Source: Streptomyces sp. NWU339 (lineage in GTDB: Bacteria; Actinomycetota; Actinomycetes; Streptomycetales; Streptomycetaceae). From it: a stretch of DNA of 64,000 bases. Shown here in pieces: positions 28,724-37,758 of the stretch. The notes under the pieces were generated by a model. It made no database searches, was not told where the DNA came from, and saw only the letters and a list, made by a program, of their open reading frames with translations. The stretch is taken from contig NZ_QFRK01000004.1 in assembly GCF_003143855.1 (NCBI RefSeq), forward strand, positions 282,484-346,483, written 5' to 3'. The position numbers and the translations under genes were made by a program. Within the stretch, counting starts at the first letter, position 1; every line of letters starts with the position of its first letter.

Positions 28724-29188
28724 GTGGACGACATCGCTCCGGAGCAGGCCCGCACCGCCCTCGACGCAGCTGACCGTGCCCGGCGCCAGGTGGCCGAGGA
28801 AGTCGGCCTGCCCCGCGGCTACTGGTGGGCGATGGCGGTCGGCTGGCTCCTGTTGGGCGTGCTCAGCAGCGTGGCACCACCGTGGCTGGCCGGGACCGCG
28901 ACCGTGGGCTTCGGCATGGGCCACGCGGTGCTCGCGTCACGTCTGCTCGACGGACGCCGGCGCACGGATCGGCTGCGGGTGAGCGCGGCGGTCGCCGGCC
29001 GCCGCACCCCGCTGGTCGTGGTCGGCATGCTGCTCGGGCTCATCGGGGTCACCGTCCTTGCGGCGCTCGCGCTCGACGCCGACGGCGCCGACCACGCCGG
29101 CGTCTGGGCGGCGGTGCTGGTCGCGGTCGTCGTCGGGTTCGGTGGGCCGGAGATCCTGCGCGTTCTGCGTGGTTGGGTGCGGGCATGA
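28724..29188 (+). CDS. Small integral membrane protein
   Basis: The 154-residue protein has about four hydrophobic helices (YWWAMAVGWLLLGVLSS; ATVGFGMGHAVLAS; PLVVVGMLLGLIGVTVLAAL; WAAVLVAVVVGFGG). No family is recognised with confidence. The GTG start follows two palindromic operators. It overlaps the downstream regulator gene by 4 bp, so a membrane protein plus repressor module is likely. Confidence 0.75.
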   Translation: MDDIAPEQARTALDAADRARRQVAEEVGLPRGYWWAMAVGWLLLGVLSSVAPPWLAGTATVGFGMGHAVLASRLLDGRRRTDRLRVSAAVAGRRTPLVVVGMLLGLIGVTVLAALALDADGADHAGVWAAVLVAVVVGFGGPEILRVLRGWVRA

Positions 29189-29502
29189 CGAAAGCGCGTT
29201 TCGACGAGCTGATCCATCCCAGCACCCGCCTGTCCCTGGTGGCGACACTGGCAGCGGCCGACTGGGCCGAGTTCGCCTTCCTCAAGGACCGGTTGGGACT
29301 GTCCGACTCGGCGCTGTCCAAGCAGCTCACGACGCTCGAAGAAGCCGGGTATGTCGCCACGGAACGCCGCCTCAGCGGCAGCCGCCGGAAGGTACGCGCC
29401 CGGCTCACCGGCGCCGGCCGGGATGCCTTCGACGGTCACATCGCGGCACTGCGGGCGATCGTCGCCGGCGCCGCGCCCCCGTCCGAAAGCCCTCCGGCGT
29501 GA
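29185..29502 (+). CDS. Winged-helix transcriptional regulator (MarR/PadR-like, HTH_34 type)
   Basis: The 105-residue protein has a compact wHTH: FDELIHPSTRLSLVATLAAA, then LKDRLGLSDSALSKQLTTLE and a wing in ERRLSGSRRKVRARLT. Such one-domain regulators sense small molecules and repress nearby genes. It is coupled to the membrane protein gene and probably binds the palindromes at 28667-28715. Confidence 0.85.
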   Translation: MTKARFDELIHPSTRLSLVATLAAADWAEFAFLKDRLGLSDSALSKQLTTLEEAGYVATERRLSGSRRKVRARLTGAGRDAFDGHIAALRAIVAGAAPPSESPPA

Positions 29503-29547
29503 AGCCGTCTCCGCCCGCTCGTCGGAACTGGCCCCGGTCGGCTGTCC

Positions 29548-29575
29548 TGCCTCCCGGGCACGTGCCCGGGAGGCA
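29548..29575. terminator. Perfect 28-bp palindrome after the regulator gene
   Basis: TGCCTCCCGGGCAC is directly followed by its complement with no spacer. As RNA it would form a stem with a minimal loop and could end the upstream operon. As DNA it is a symmetrical site. Confidence 0.5.
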
Positions 29576-29667
29576 CATCCAGGGCACATGAACCTGGGAT
29601 CCCGCAGGGGTCGGGCGGGGCTTTCGGGCCCTGCCCTCTCCAGTGCCGGGAAGAGGCCGTCAGGTCG

Positions 29668-30867
29668 TCAGGTGCCCTGCGGGGAGGGAGCGGAGGTGGT
29701 GGCTCTGCCGAAGGCGCGCATGGCGAAGGCGCCGGCGAGGGGTCCGGGCGCGAGAAGGAGGAAGGCGTACTCCCAGCCGATGGCCTCGGCCAGGAGGGGG
29801 GTGAGCTGGATGCTGATGACGGTGAGGGCGAAGCCGATCGCGGTCTGGCCGGTGAGCGCCGTCCCGATGTAGCGGTGGTCGGCGACCTCGCTCAGCGATG
29901 TCGAGAACACCCCTGAGTCCGCGATCACGGCAGCACCCCACAGCGCGCAGAAGGCGAACAGAAGCAGCGGCGGAGCGTGGAAGAAGAGCGGGGAGACCAG
30001 GCAGCACAGGCCGCTGAGGAGAAGCGCCGCCAGGGCGGCGGGAGAGCGGCCGAAGCGGTCCGCGCCCCAGCCGCCGAGCAGGCAACCGACTGCCCCGCCG
30101 ATTCCCATGGTGAGGAACACCGTGATCCCCACCGAGCCCGGGAGTCCTCTCGCGGCGGAGGCCGCCAGCAGGAAGGACGGGATCCAGGTCCACAGGGCGT
30201 AGAGCTCCCACATGTGTCCGAAGTAGCCGAGATTGGCCAGGCGCGGCCCGCGTTCGGTGAACATGGTCAGCGCGTACCGGGGGTTGCGGGCGGGTGCGGT
30301 CGGTGCCGCGTGGGGGCCGATCCGGATGAGGGCCAGTGAGATGACGGAGCCCAGGAGCCCGGCTGCCGCTGCGGCGAGCAGAACACCGCGCCAGGGCAGT
30401 GAGCCCACGCCGGCTATGAGATGGGGAAGAGTGGAGCCGAGGGTGAGAGCGGCGATGAGGACGCCCATGGTCCTGCCCCGTCCGGCGCTGCCGGACCAGG
30501 AGGCCATGAGCTTCATGCCGGTGGGGTAGACCCCGGCCAGGAACATCCCGGTCATGAGCCGCAGCGGGACGGCGACGGCCGGCCGGTCGGCGAACAGGGC
30601 CAGCACCACGGTGCAGACGGCGGCTGCCGCGGCACTGACGGCGAGCAGGCGCTGGGGCGGAACGCGGTCCGCCAGGTTCAGGGCCGTCGAGGCCACGGCC
30701 CCGGCGACGAAGCCGAACTGCACGGAGGCCGTCAGCCATACCGCGCCGCCGGCGGTGAGCCCCCAGTCGTTCCGCAGGCTGGGCACCACCGCCGACATGG
30801 AGAACCACACGGCGAGACCGAGCACTTGCACGGCAGCGATCGCTCCGCGTTGCACACCGACGTTCAC
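29668..30867 (-). CDS. MFS transporter
   Basis: The 399-residue protein has about twelve hydrophobic segments and MFS hallmarks: the loop GGWGADRFGRSPAALAA (the GxxxDRxGRR-type motif A) and PLRLMTGMFLAGVYPTGMKL in the first half. The substrate is unknown; the CynX/NimT-like arrangement suggests an exporter or anion carrier, but this is weak. The GTG start 30865-30867 has GGGGG 5 bp upstream. Homologues start near VNVGVQRGAI. Confidence 0.85.
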   Translation of the reverse strand: MNVGVQRGAIAAVQVLGLAVWFSMSAVVPSLRNDWGLTAGGAVWLTASVQFGFVAGAVASTALNLADRVPPQRLLAVSAAAAAVCTVVLALFADRPAVAVPLRLMTGMFLAGVYPTGMKLMASWSGSAGRGRTMGVLIAALTLGSTLPHLIAGVGSLPWRGVLLAAAAAGLLGSVISLALIRIGPHAAPTAPARNPRYALTMFTERGPRLANLGYFGHMWELYALWTWIPSFLLAASAARGLPGSVGITVFLTMGIGGAVGCLLGGWGADRFGRSPAALAALLLSGLCCLVSPLFFHAPPLLLFAFCALWGAAVIADSGVFSTSLSEVADHRYIGTALTGQTAIGFALTVISIQLTPLLAEAIGWEYAFLLLAPGPLAGAFAMRAFGRATTSAPSPQGT

Positions 30868-31241
30868 AACTGCCCCCTTGGACCGAGGTCTTGTTCCTCG
30901 GCTCTCGCGTGCCATGGCCGAAGGCCGAACCTAATCACCCTGAGCCCGTAAGCCCGGTCCGCCCCCCGCTCGGCAGTCAGCCGCCAGGAAGGGGAGAGGA
31001 GGTCATCCTCGAGGCGAACCTGGACTCTGCCTCCGACGGGGGTCGGGAACTGCTGGGGTTTGGCTGAGTGTGAGTGCGTTCTGGCGTGCATGGGTGAGCA
31101 GTGGTGTGTGCGGCGGGGGCTGCCGTGGCGTGTTGCCAGACGGCGAAGGGGAGTTCGTCCGTCGAATGCGTGACCTTGCCCGGTGGTGTTCGTTGGACGG
31201 GGTGAGCGGGTTGTCGAGGCCGGTGGCGGGGGTGGGTCCGG
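30868..31241. other. Intergenic stretch before the TnpB relic
   Basis: These 374 bp contain only reading frames antisense or out of phase to the flanking genes. The portion next to 31242 is probably the left part of the TnpB-bearing insertion, but its end could not be defined. Confidence 0.35.
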
Positions 31242-32980
31242 GTGGGTGGTCTGCGGAAGGTCGCGGAGCCGTTCGTCGTGCCCGGCCCGTCCGGTGTGGC
31301 GGTCCGCACCCGCCTCAAAGACCTCACGCCCGAGGACGAGCAGGTTCTGCGCCTGGTGGGTGCGCACCTGGGCTCGCTCGCCTCGAAGGACCTCAAAGCG
31401 CGGTGCCTGGACGGCCTGGAGCACTCCACCCGGTCCTGGGCGGCCCGTAAGCGGGACCTGACGGCCGAGTCGTCGTCCCGGTGGGCCGGGTCGATCACGA
31501 GGGCCACGCATGATCAGTGGGCGCTCGCCCGGCGTGGCCAGGCCACACACGTGCAGTCCCTCGAAGCCGGTATCACGACGCTCCGGCACCGGCTGTCGCT
31601 GCCGGTCGGCCAGCAGGGCACCAAGCGGGCTCCGGGCGGCTACCGCTCCGCGCACGAGTGGTTCCACAAGACGCGGCGGCTGCATGTGCTGGAGGACCGG
31701 CTCGACCGGGTTCGGGCCGACCGGGAAGCGGGCCGGGTGCATGTCGTGCGCGGCGGCAGAGGCCTGCTGGGCACCCGTCACCACCTCGATGCGGCGCAGC
31801 TCACCGAGGCCGAGTGGCGTGCGCGGTGGGAAGCCGGGCGCTGGTTCCTCCAGGCGGACGGCGAGTCGGGCAAGAGGTTCGGCAACGAGACGATCCGCAT
31901 CACGTCCGAGGGAGAAGTGTCGATCAAGCTCCCGGCCCCGCTCGCCGGCCTGGCGAACGCCGGGCACGGCCGGTACGTACTGGCTGCGCGGGTGGGGTTT
32001 GCGCATCGGGGCAGGAGTGGGCCGACCGGGTGGAGGCCAACCGGGCGGTGGCCTACCGCATCCACTACGACACGGGGCGCGGACGCTGGTACACGGACGC
32101 CTCCTGGCAGATCCCACCCGCCAAGAGCATCGCCCTCAAAGCCGCCCTCGCCGGTGGCGTGATCGGCGTGGACACCAACGCCGACCACCTCGCCGCCTGG
32201 CGCCTGGACACCCACGGCAACCCGACCGGCCGGCCACGCCGGTTCTTCTACGACCTGTCCGGCAACGCCCGGCACCGCGACGCCCGGCACCGCGACGCCC
32301 AGGTACGGCATGCCCTCACGCGGCTGCTGCACTGGGCCAAGAGCTGCGGCGTCCAGGCCGTCGCGGTCGAGGACCTCGACTTCCAGGCCGAGAAAACCAG
32401 AGAGAAGCACGGGCGCAGGCGCCGATTCCGGCAGCTGATCTCCGGCATGCCGACCGGCAGGCTCCGCGCCCGGCTGGCCTCCATGGCCGATGCCACAGGT
32501 ATCGCGGTCATCGCCGTGGACCCGGCCTACACCAGCAGGTGGGGCGCCCAGCACTGGCAGAAGCCGCCGGCCGGCCCCGCCCGTAAGACCACCCGGCACG
32601 ATGCGGCGAGCATCGCGATCGGACGACGCGCCCAGGGGCACCCGATCCGGCTGGGGGCACCTCCCAGGCCCTCAAGGCACTGGGGGAGGACGACACCGCC
32701 CCGTGCACACCGGAGCGATGTGCACGGGCATCGGACCGTCCAGGCCGACCGGCGTGTCCCTGGGGGTGAGGGACCCCGCCCCCGCATTCCCGGACCACGG
32801 ACCCGATCCGTGCCGCCGGACGCGGCGAGTACGCGGGCGACCAGGACATCCACCACCGTTCGGGGTGTCCGCAGTGACCAGATATGGGTCCAAGACTCAC
32901 TCCTGTTCACTGACCAGGAACGGTACGGAAACTTCCCCGGCCCGGCACTCAGCACTGTCCCGGTGATTCACGTCACGTGA
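31242..32980 (+). pseudogene. TnpB-like RNA-guided nuclease of an IS605/IS607-type element, frameshifted
   Basis: Two frames together give a full Streptomyces TnpB-type protein. The first (31242 to about 32010) has WAARKRDLTAESSSRWAGSI and the RWFLQADGESGKRFGNETIR region. The second has the RuvC-like catalytic parts GVIGVDTNADHLA (Asp), AVEDLDF (Glu) and RHDAASIAIGRRA (Asp). One G is missing from the run at 32008-32011; restoring it joins AHRG to QEWADR. A 36-39-bp palindromic piece is also inserted in frame at 32651-32689. No TnpA transposase is nearby. It is inactive unless the frameshift is a sequencing error. Confidence 0.8.
32651..32689. repeat. Short palindromic Streptomyces-type insert inside tnpB
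   Basis: CTGGGGGCACCTCCCAG and the trailing CTGGGGGAGGA resemble the small palindromic elements found between Streptomyces genes (from memory). It adds about 12 codons (LGAPPRPSRHWG) that intact relatives lack between GHPIR and RTTPP. Confidence 0.5.
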
Positions 32981-32987
32981 CGCCACC

Positions 32988-34256
32988 TCACTTCGTGCCC
33001 ACCGTGCGCAGCACCGTGAGGACCATGGTCCGGGCCACCGCCACCGTCTCCCGCAGGGAGACCTGTTCGCGGGGGCTGTGGGCCACCTCGATGTCTCCCG
33101 GTCCGAACTGCAGCGTCGGAACGCCCGCGCCGGTGTAGTGGCGCAGGTCGCTGCCGTAGGTCGCGCCCCGCCGTCGGGGCGGCGGGGCGCCCGTCGCGTC
33201 GGTGTGGGCGGCGCCGACGACGTCCGGCAGGGGGTGGCCCTCCGGCAGGCGGCCGCTCGCGAACCGGCCGCCCGGCCAGGTCACCGTCGCCGGGTGGTCG
33301 CGCAGCCACGGGTCGGCGGCGCAGGCCTCGGCCACGCACCGTTCCAGGTCGGCCCGCGCCTCGGCCGGGTCCTCGTCCAGGCGTACGCCGAGCCGGCCCT
33401 CGGCGACCAGCAGGTCCGGCACGCTGCTCGCCCAGTCCCCGGCGCGCACGGTGCCCACCGACAGGGCGTACGGGATCGGGTACTCGGCGAGCAGCGGGGA
33501 CGGGTTCCGGTTCCGCTCGGTCTCCAGGGCGGCCAGCGCCCGGTGCAGGGGCAGGTAGGCGTCGACGGCGCTGACTCCCTGCTCCCGCGCACTGCCGTGC
33601 GCCGCCCTGCCGGGCACGGCGAGACGGAACGTCAGCGCGCCCGCGTTCGCGGTGATCAGGGTGCCCCCGGTGGGCTCGGCGATGACGCAGGCGTCGCCCC
33701 GGTGTCCGCGCTCCAGGGTGCCGAACGCGCCGATGCCGCCGTCCTCCTCACCGACCACGAAGTGGGTCGCGACCCGGCCGCGCAGCCGTATCCCGGCCGT
33801 CCGTATCGCGGCGAGCGCGGCGAGGTGCGCGGCGAGCCCCGCCTTCATGTCGCAGGCGCCGCGCCCGTGCACCACGTCCCCGGTCACCCGCGGTACGAAC
33901 GGGTCTCCGTCCCCCCACGCCTCGGGGTCGCCGGGCGGTACGACGTCGACGTGGCCCTGGAGGATCAGGGTGGGCCCGTCGCCGCCGTCCTGCGTGGTCC
34001 CGACCAGTCCCCACGCCTCCTCACGGGGCACCTCCATGCCCGGGAAACCGGGGTGGGCCCGCAGCGCGGGCAGGTCCATGGACCACAGGTCGACCTCCAG
34101 CCCCAGCCATTCCAGCCGGCCGGCCAGCTGGTGCTGGAGTTCGGACTCGGCGGCGCTCCCGGTCACGCTCGGCGCCGCGATCAGCTCCATCAGGGTCCGC
34201 CCCAGGGCCGCCTCGTCGATCGCCGCCAGCGCGGCGGCCTCCTCGTCGGTCAGCAC
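32988..34256 (-). CDS. M20-family metallopeptidase (ArgE/DapE-like deacylase)
   Basis: The 422-residue enzyme carries the M20 zinc ligands: His in LILQGHVDVVP, the bridging Asp in RGACDMKAGLAAH, Glu-Glu in FVVGEEDGG, Glu in VIAEPTGG and His in VAHSPREQ. A dimerisation domain is inserted between. It should hydrolyse an N-acyl amino acid or small peptide; the precise substrate (acetylornithine, succinyl-diaminopimelate or other) is open. A GTG start at 34256 preceded by GGGAGGGGAGGAG is preferred over the ATG at 34307. Confidence 0.88.
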   Translation of the reverse strand: MLTDEEAAALAAIDEAALGRTLMELIAAPSVTGSAAESELQHQLAGRLEWLGLEVDLWSMDLPALRAHPGFPGMEVPREEAWGLVGTTQDGGDGPTLILQGHVDVVPPGDPEAWGDGDPFVPRVTGDVVHGRGACDMKAGLAAHLAALAAIRTAGIRLRGRVATHFVVGEEDGGIGAFGTLERGHRGDACVIAEPTGGTLITANAGALTFRLAVPGRAAHGSAREQGVSAVDAYLPLHRALAALETERNRNPSPLLAEYPIPYALSVGTVRAGDWASSVPDLLVAEGRLGVRLDEDPAEARADLERCVAEACAADPWLRDHPATVTWPGGRFASGRLPEGHPLPDVVGAAHTDATGAPPPRRRGATYGSDLRHYTGAGVPTLQFGPGDIEVAHSPREQVSLRETVAVARTMVLTVLRTVGTK

Positions 34257-34356
34257 GTTGCCGCTCCTCCCCTCCCGGGAGCGCGTGCGGCGCACCCCCG
34301 ACCGCATACATGCTCGTCCCCGGCCGTCGATACGCGGCGGCGAGGGGCGATCTCGA

Positions 34357-34401
34357 TCACCCGTCGCCCGTCACACCTCACCCCTCACCCGTCGCCCGTC
34401 A
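34357..34401. repeat. 17-bp direct repeat at the kinase gene end
   Basis: TCACCCGTCGCCCGTCA occurs at 34357-34373 and 34385-34401, a 28-bp period. The second copy includes the stop codon of the histidine kinase. Confidence 0.5.
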
Positions 34402-35940
34402 GGGGCCCGGTTCCGTGTCGTGGCGCGTCAGGGGGACGCCGCCCACCGTGAAGCCGATCACCGTGCCGCCGCCGGCCCGGCGTACCGCGTACGGTGCGCC
34501 CCCGTGGGCCAGGGCCACCTCACGGACGATGGACAGGCCGAGGCCCGAACCGGGCAGGGAGCGGGCGTCGGCGGCGCGGTAGAAGCGGTCGAAGACGTGG
34601 ATCAGGTCGGCGGCCGCGATACCGGGCCCCCGGTCGCGGACCTCCACCCGCACCGTGCCCGGTCGCGCAGGTCCCGCGACGGTGATGTCGATGGGCGCCG
34701 TGCCGTCCCGGTCGAACTTGACCGCGTTCTCGACCAGGTTGGACACCGCCCGGGTGAGCATCCCGGGCCGTCCGTCGGTCGTGGTGTCGCCGCTCGCACG
34801 GACGACGATCTTCCGTCCGTTGCGGCGCCGGGCCAGTCCCGCCACGTCCTGGGCGATGTCGGCGAGGTCGACGCGCCGCGGCGGCTCGGTGTCGGACTGA
34901 CCGGCCGCCAGCTCGACGAGCTCGTTGACCAGGTCGGTCAGCTCACGGGCCTCCTGGGAGAGGTCGGCGACGAGTTCCTCACGGGTGTCCGGCGGGAGTT
35001 CGTCGATACGGCGCAGCAGGGAGATGTTGGTCCGCAACGAGGTGAGCGGGGTGCGCAGTTCGTGCCCCGCGTCCTGGACGAGCCGGCGCTGGTCGTCCTC
35101 GGACTGGGCGAGCCGGCCCAGCATCCGGTCGAAGGCGCGGCCGAGCCGCCCCACCTCGTCCCGGCCGGTGACGGGCACCTGGATGCCGAGCCTGCGGGTG
35201 CGGGCGACGTCCTCGGCGGCGTCGGTGAGGACGACCAGGCGGCGGGTGATGCGCCGGGCCAGCCACCAGCCGAAAAGACCGGCCGCGACCACCACCGCCG
35301 TCATCAGGACGAGGGTGCGCTGCTGGAGGGCCCGCAGCAGGTCCTCGGTGTCGCTGAACTCCTGCGCGATCTGGACCGCGCCTCGGCCGTCGCCCAGCGC
35401 GACGGTCGCGACGCGGTAGATGTCGTCGCCGACGTCGACGTCCGCGTGCTCGACCACCCGTCCGGCCGTGGCGGCCCCCGCGACCACGCGGTCGGCGTCG
35501 ACCACCGGCAGCCCCGGGTCGCCCGGGTCGACGATCCGGCCGTCCGGCCCGAGCACCTGGACGTCCGTCCGGGCGGGCCGCACCAGATCGTGGCCGGGGG
35601 CGGCGGAGGAGAAGTCGAGCGGTGTCATCCGGTTCGACCTGACCTCGCCGCGCAGGTCCTCCACGACCTCGTCGAACACGCTCTGCTGGTCCACCCGTAC
35701 GAGTCTCGCGGCGGCGCTGTACGACAGGATGCCGACCAGGACGGTGATCGTGGCCGTCACGGCGGCGAACGCCACCGCGAACTTGGTGCCCAGCGACAGC
35801 AGCGGCAGCCGGCATCGCCGGGCCCGCGGTGAGGGCCGGTACGCACGGTCCGGGACGCGTGAGGCGTTCCGCAAGCCCGAAGTGCCGGAGGTGTCAGAGG
35901 TGTCAGAGGTGTTCGAGGTATCCGAAGTGCCTGATACCAC
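34399..35940 (-). CDS. Sensor histidine kinase
   Basis: The 513-residue kinase has two membrane helices (about 52-75 and 210-228) flanking an extracytoplasmic sensor, a HAMP region, the phospho-acceptor His293 in AGHELRTPLTSLR, and the ATPase boxes NLVENAVKF (N), DRGPGIAAAD (G1) and GSGLGLSIV (G2). It pairs with the response regulator ending directly before it: the kinase GTG follows the regulator TGA with no spacer. Residues 3-22 are an odd (T/S/D/N/G) repeat, GTSDTSNTSDTSDTSGTSG, encoded by 9-bp units. Homologues probably start later, near PLLSLGTKF. Confidence 0.92.
   Translation of the reverse strand: MVSGTSDTSNTSDTSDTSGTSGLRNASRVPDRAYRPSPRARRCRLPLLSLGTKFAVAFAAVTATITVLVGILSYSAAARLVRVDQQSVFDEVVEDLRGEVRSNRMTPLDFSSAAPGHDLVRPARTDVQVLGPDGRIVDPGDPGLPVVDADRVVAGAATAGRVVEHADVDVGDDIYRVATVALGDGRGAVQIAQEFSDTEDLLRALQQRTLVLMTAVVVAAGLFGWWLARRITRRLVVLTDAAEDVARTRRLGIQVPVTGRDEVGRLGRAFDRMLGRLAQSEDDQRRLVQDAGHELRTPLTSLRTNISLLRRIDELPPDTREELVADLSQEARELTDLVNELVELAAGQSDTEPPRRVDLADIAQDVAGLARRRNGRKIVVRASGDTTTDGRPGMLTRAVSNLVENAVKFDRDGTAPIDITVAGPARPGTVRVEVRDRGPGIAAADLIHVFDRFYRAADARSLPGSGLGLSIVREVALAHGGAPYAVRRAGGGTVIGFTVGGVPLTRHDTEPGP
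35879..35932. repeat. 9-bp tandem repeat at the kinase 5' end
   Basis: Six units starting GAAGTGCCG, then GAGGTGTCA twice, GAGGTGTTC, GAGGTATCC and GAAGTGCCT, immediately after the regulator/kinase junction. They encode the N-terminal TSD-type repeat of the kinase. Confidence 0.8.
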
Positions 35941-36777
35941 TCAGTCCTCCCGCAGCACGTAACCCACCCCGCGCACCGTGTGGATCAGCTGCGGCGCGCC
36001 GGGCCCGTCGAGTTTGCGGCGCAGGTAGCCGACGTAGACGGCGAGGTTCTTGGAGCCGGGGCCGAAGTCGTAGCCCCAGATACGGTCGTAGATGGTGGAG
36101 TGGTCGAGGACGATGCCCGCGTTGCGGATCAGCAGCTCCAGCAGTTCGAACTCGGTGCGGGTCAGCTCCAGCTCCCGCTGCCCACGCCAGGCCCGGCGCG
36201 CCTGCGGGTCCATGCGCACCCCGGCCGCGGCGATGTGCCGCCCCGGAGCGGCGGGCGGGGTCTCCCCCGGCTTCCCCGGCTCCCGCGACTCCTCCGAGCC
36301 CCCCGCCCCCCGCGTTTTCTGTGTTCTCCGCGTGTTCGGCTGCTCCTGCGACGTCGGCGTCCCATCGGGCGCGGAGGCCGGCGCGGGCACGGGTGCTGCC
36401 CGGCGGAGCAGGGCTCGCAGCCGGGCGAAGACCTCCTCGACGTCGAACGGCTTGACGACGTAGTCGTCGGCGCCCGCGTCCAGTCCGGCGATCCGGTCGG
36501 CGGTCTCCACCAGCGCCGTCAGCATCAGCACGGGGGTGCGGTCGCCCTCGGCGCGCAGTACCCGGCACACTTGGAGCCCGTCGATGCCGGGCATCATCAC
36601 GTCCAGCAGGAGGACGTCGGGCCGGCTGCGGTGGGCCTGTGCCAGCGCCTCGACGCCGTCGGCGACCGCCGTGACCCGGTAGCCCTCCAGGGTCAGGGCG
36701 CGCTCCAGGGCGTTGCGGATGGCGCGGTCGTCTTCGGCGAGCAGCACGGTGTGGGTGCGGGGCGCGGTAGGAGACAC
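35941..36777 (-). CDS. OmpR-family response regulator
   Basis: The 278-residue regulator has a receiver with the acidic pocket AEDD, phospho-acceptor Asp59 in VLLLDVMMPG and the conserved Lys in VVKPFD. An unusually long Pro/Ser/Glu linker (about 130-180) follows, then a winged-helix DNA-binding domain (LTRTEFELLELLIRNAG, then VGYLRRKLDG and HTVRGVGYVLRE). It is the first gene of the two-component pair and resembles the MprA/MprB type of envelope-stress systems. Confidence 0.94.
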   Translation of the reverse strand: MSPTAPRTHTVLLAEDDRAIRNALERALTLEGYRVTAVADGVEALAQAHRSRPDVLLLDVMMPGIDGLQVCRVLRAEGDRTPVLMLTALVETADRIAGLDAGADDYVVKPFDVEEVFARLRALLRRAAPVPAPASAPDGTPTSQEQPNTRRTQKTRGAGGSEESREPGKPGETPPAAPGRHIAAAGVRMDPQARRAWRGQRELELTRTEFELLELLIRNAGIVLDHSTIYDRIWGYDFGPGSKNLAVYVGYLRRKLDGPGAPQLIHTVRGVGYVLRED

Positions 36778-36861
36778 GGTGCCAGTGTGCCAAGCACCGC
36801 CATCCGGCGGACGGAGCAGTGACCGAAGAGGCTCCTTCTTACCTCGCTCTCATCCCGCCGC

Positions 36862-36897
36862 GGTCCGGTCGCGGGCGTCCCTTCCCGCGACCGGACC
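36862..36897 (-). terminator. Terminator after the FMN reductase gene
   Basis: GGTCCGGTCGCGGG (36862-36875) and its exact complement (36884-36897) form a 14-bp stem with an 8-nt loop, downstream of the LLM/reductase operon. Confidence 0.8.
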
Positions 36898-36990
36898 CTT
36901 GCGAACGACCGGCCGTCCTGGACAGTCGTCTCACCCGGCGGCCGCTGTCCCTGGAAGACCGCCGGGAGTCGTGGGGGCTGTGGGGCGCCC

Positions 36991-37758
36991 TCAGCCGGCC
37001 GACCGCAGGGCGGCCAGCTGCTCCTCGAACGGCACCACGTTGCGCGCGTCGAACTTGTCGTCGACGGCGCCCCCGCGTGTGACACGGATCGCGTCGCCGC
37101 CCGCCTCGCCGCCGTCGCCGTTGCCGTTGCTGTTGCTGTTGCTGTTGCCGTCGACCGTCCCGTTGCCGGCGGCCGGCAGGGCGCCCGCCAGGGCGGCCAG
37201 CTCGCCCGCCGCCCGGGCGATCCGGGCGTCCAGGCCCTTGTCACCCCAGTCCTGGGACGCGGCGTAGACCCCCGTGGGGACGACGACCGCGCGCAGGTGG
37301 GCGAAGAGGGGCCGCAGGGAGTGCTCCAGCACCAGCGAGTGCCGGGGCGTGCCCCCGGTCGCGGCGATCAGCACCGGCTTGCCGGCCAGGGCCTCCCGGT
37401 CCCGGGCGCCGAGCACGTCGAAGAACGACTTGAACAGCCCGCTGTACGACGCCGAGAACACCGGCGTGACCACGATCACCCCGTCCGCCCCGGTCACCGC
37501 GTCCATCGCCTCGGCGAGCGCCGGGGCCGGGAAACCGCTGGTGAAGTTGTGCGCGATGTCCACCGCGAGGTCCCGCAGTTCGATCACCGGCACGTCGGAC
37601 GGGGCCTGCCCGGTGGCCGCGGCGGCCAGCCGCTCCCCGAGCAGGCGAGTGGACGACGGCACGCTCAGCCCGGCCGACACGACGACGATGTTCATGGCGT
37701 TCATGCCATTCATACCTTTCACGCCTTCCATGCCTTCCATGCCATTCAGGGCGTTCAC
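36991..37758 (-). CDS. NADPH-dependent FMN reductase (CE1759-like)
   Basis: The 255-residue flavodoxin-like protein has NIVVVSAGLSVPSSTRLLGE at its true core start, VVTPVFSASYSGLFKSFFD and AATGGTPRHSLVLEHSLRPL, the pattern of the CE1759 FMN reductases. It probably supplies reduced flavin to the luciferase-like monooxygenase encoded just upstream; the two overlap by 4 bp (GTGA). The first 22 residues (MNALNGMEGMEGVKG and on) come from a 9-bp tandem repeat and are not part of the fold. A short GNSNSNSNGNG run near the C-terminus is another simple repeat. Confidence 0.86.
   Translation of the reverse strand: MNALNGMEGMEGVKGMNGMNAMNIVVVSAGLSVPSSTRLLGERLAAAATGQAPSDVPVIELRDLAVDIAHNFTSGFPAPALAEAMDAVTGADGVIVVTPVFSASYSGLFKSFFDVLGARDREALAGKPVLIAATGGTPRHSLVLEHSLRPLFAHLRAVVVPTGVYAASQDWGDKGLDARIARAAGELAALAGALPAAGNGTVDGNSNSNSNGNGDGGEAGGDAIRVTRGGAVDDKFDARNVVPFEEQLAALRSAG

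Noticed and set aside
30977..31507. Open frame antisense to the tnpB relic
   Set aside because: Low-complexity Thr/Pro/Arg sequence, no start signals, explained as shadow.
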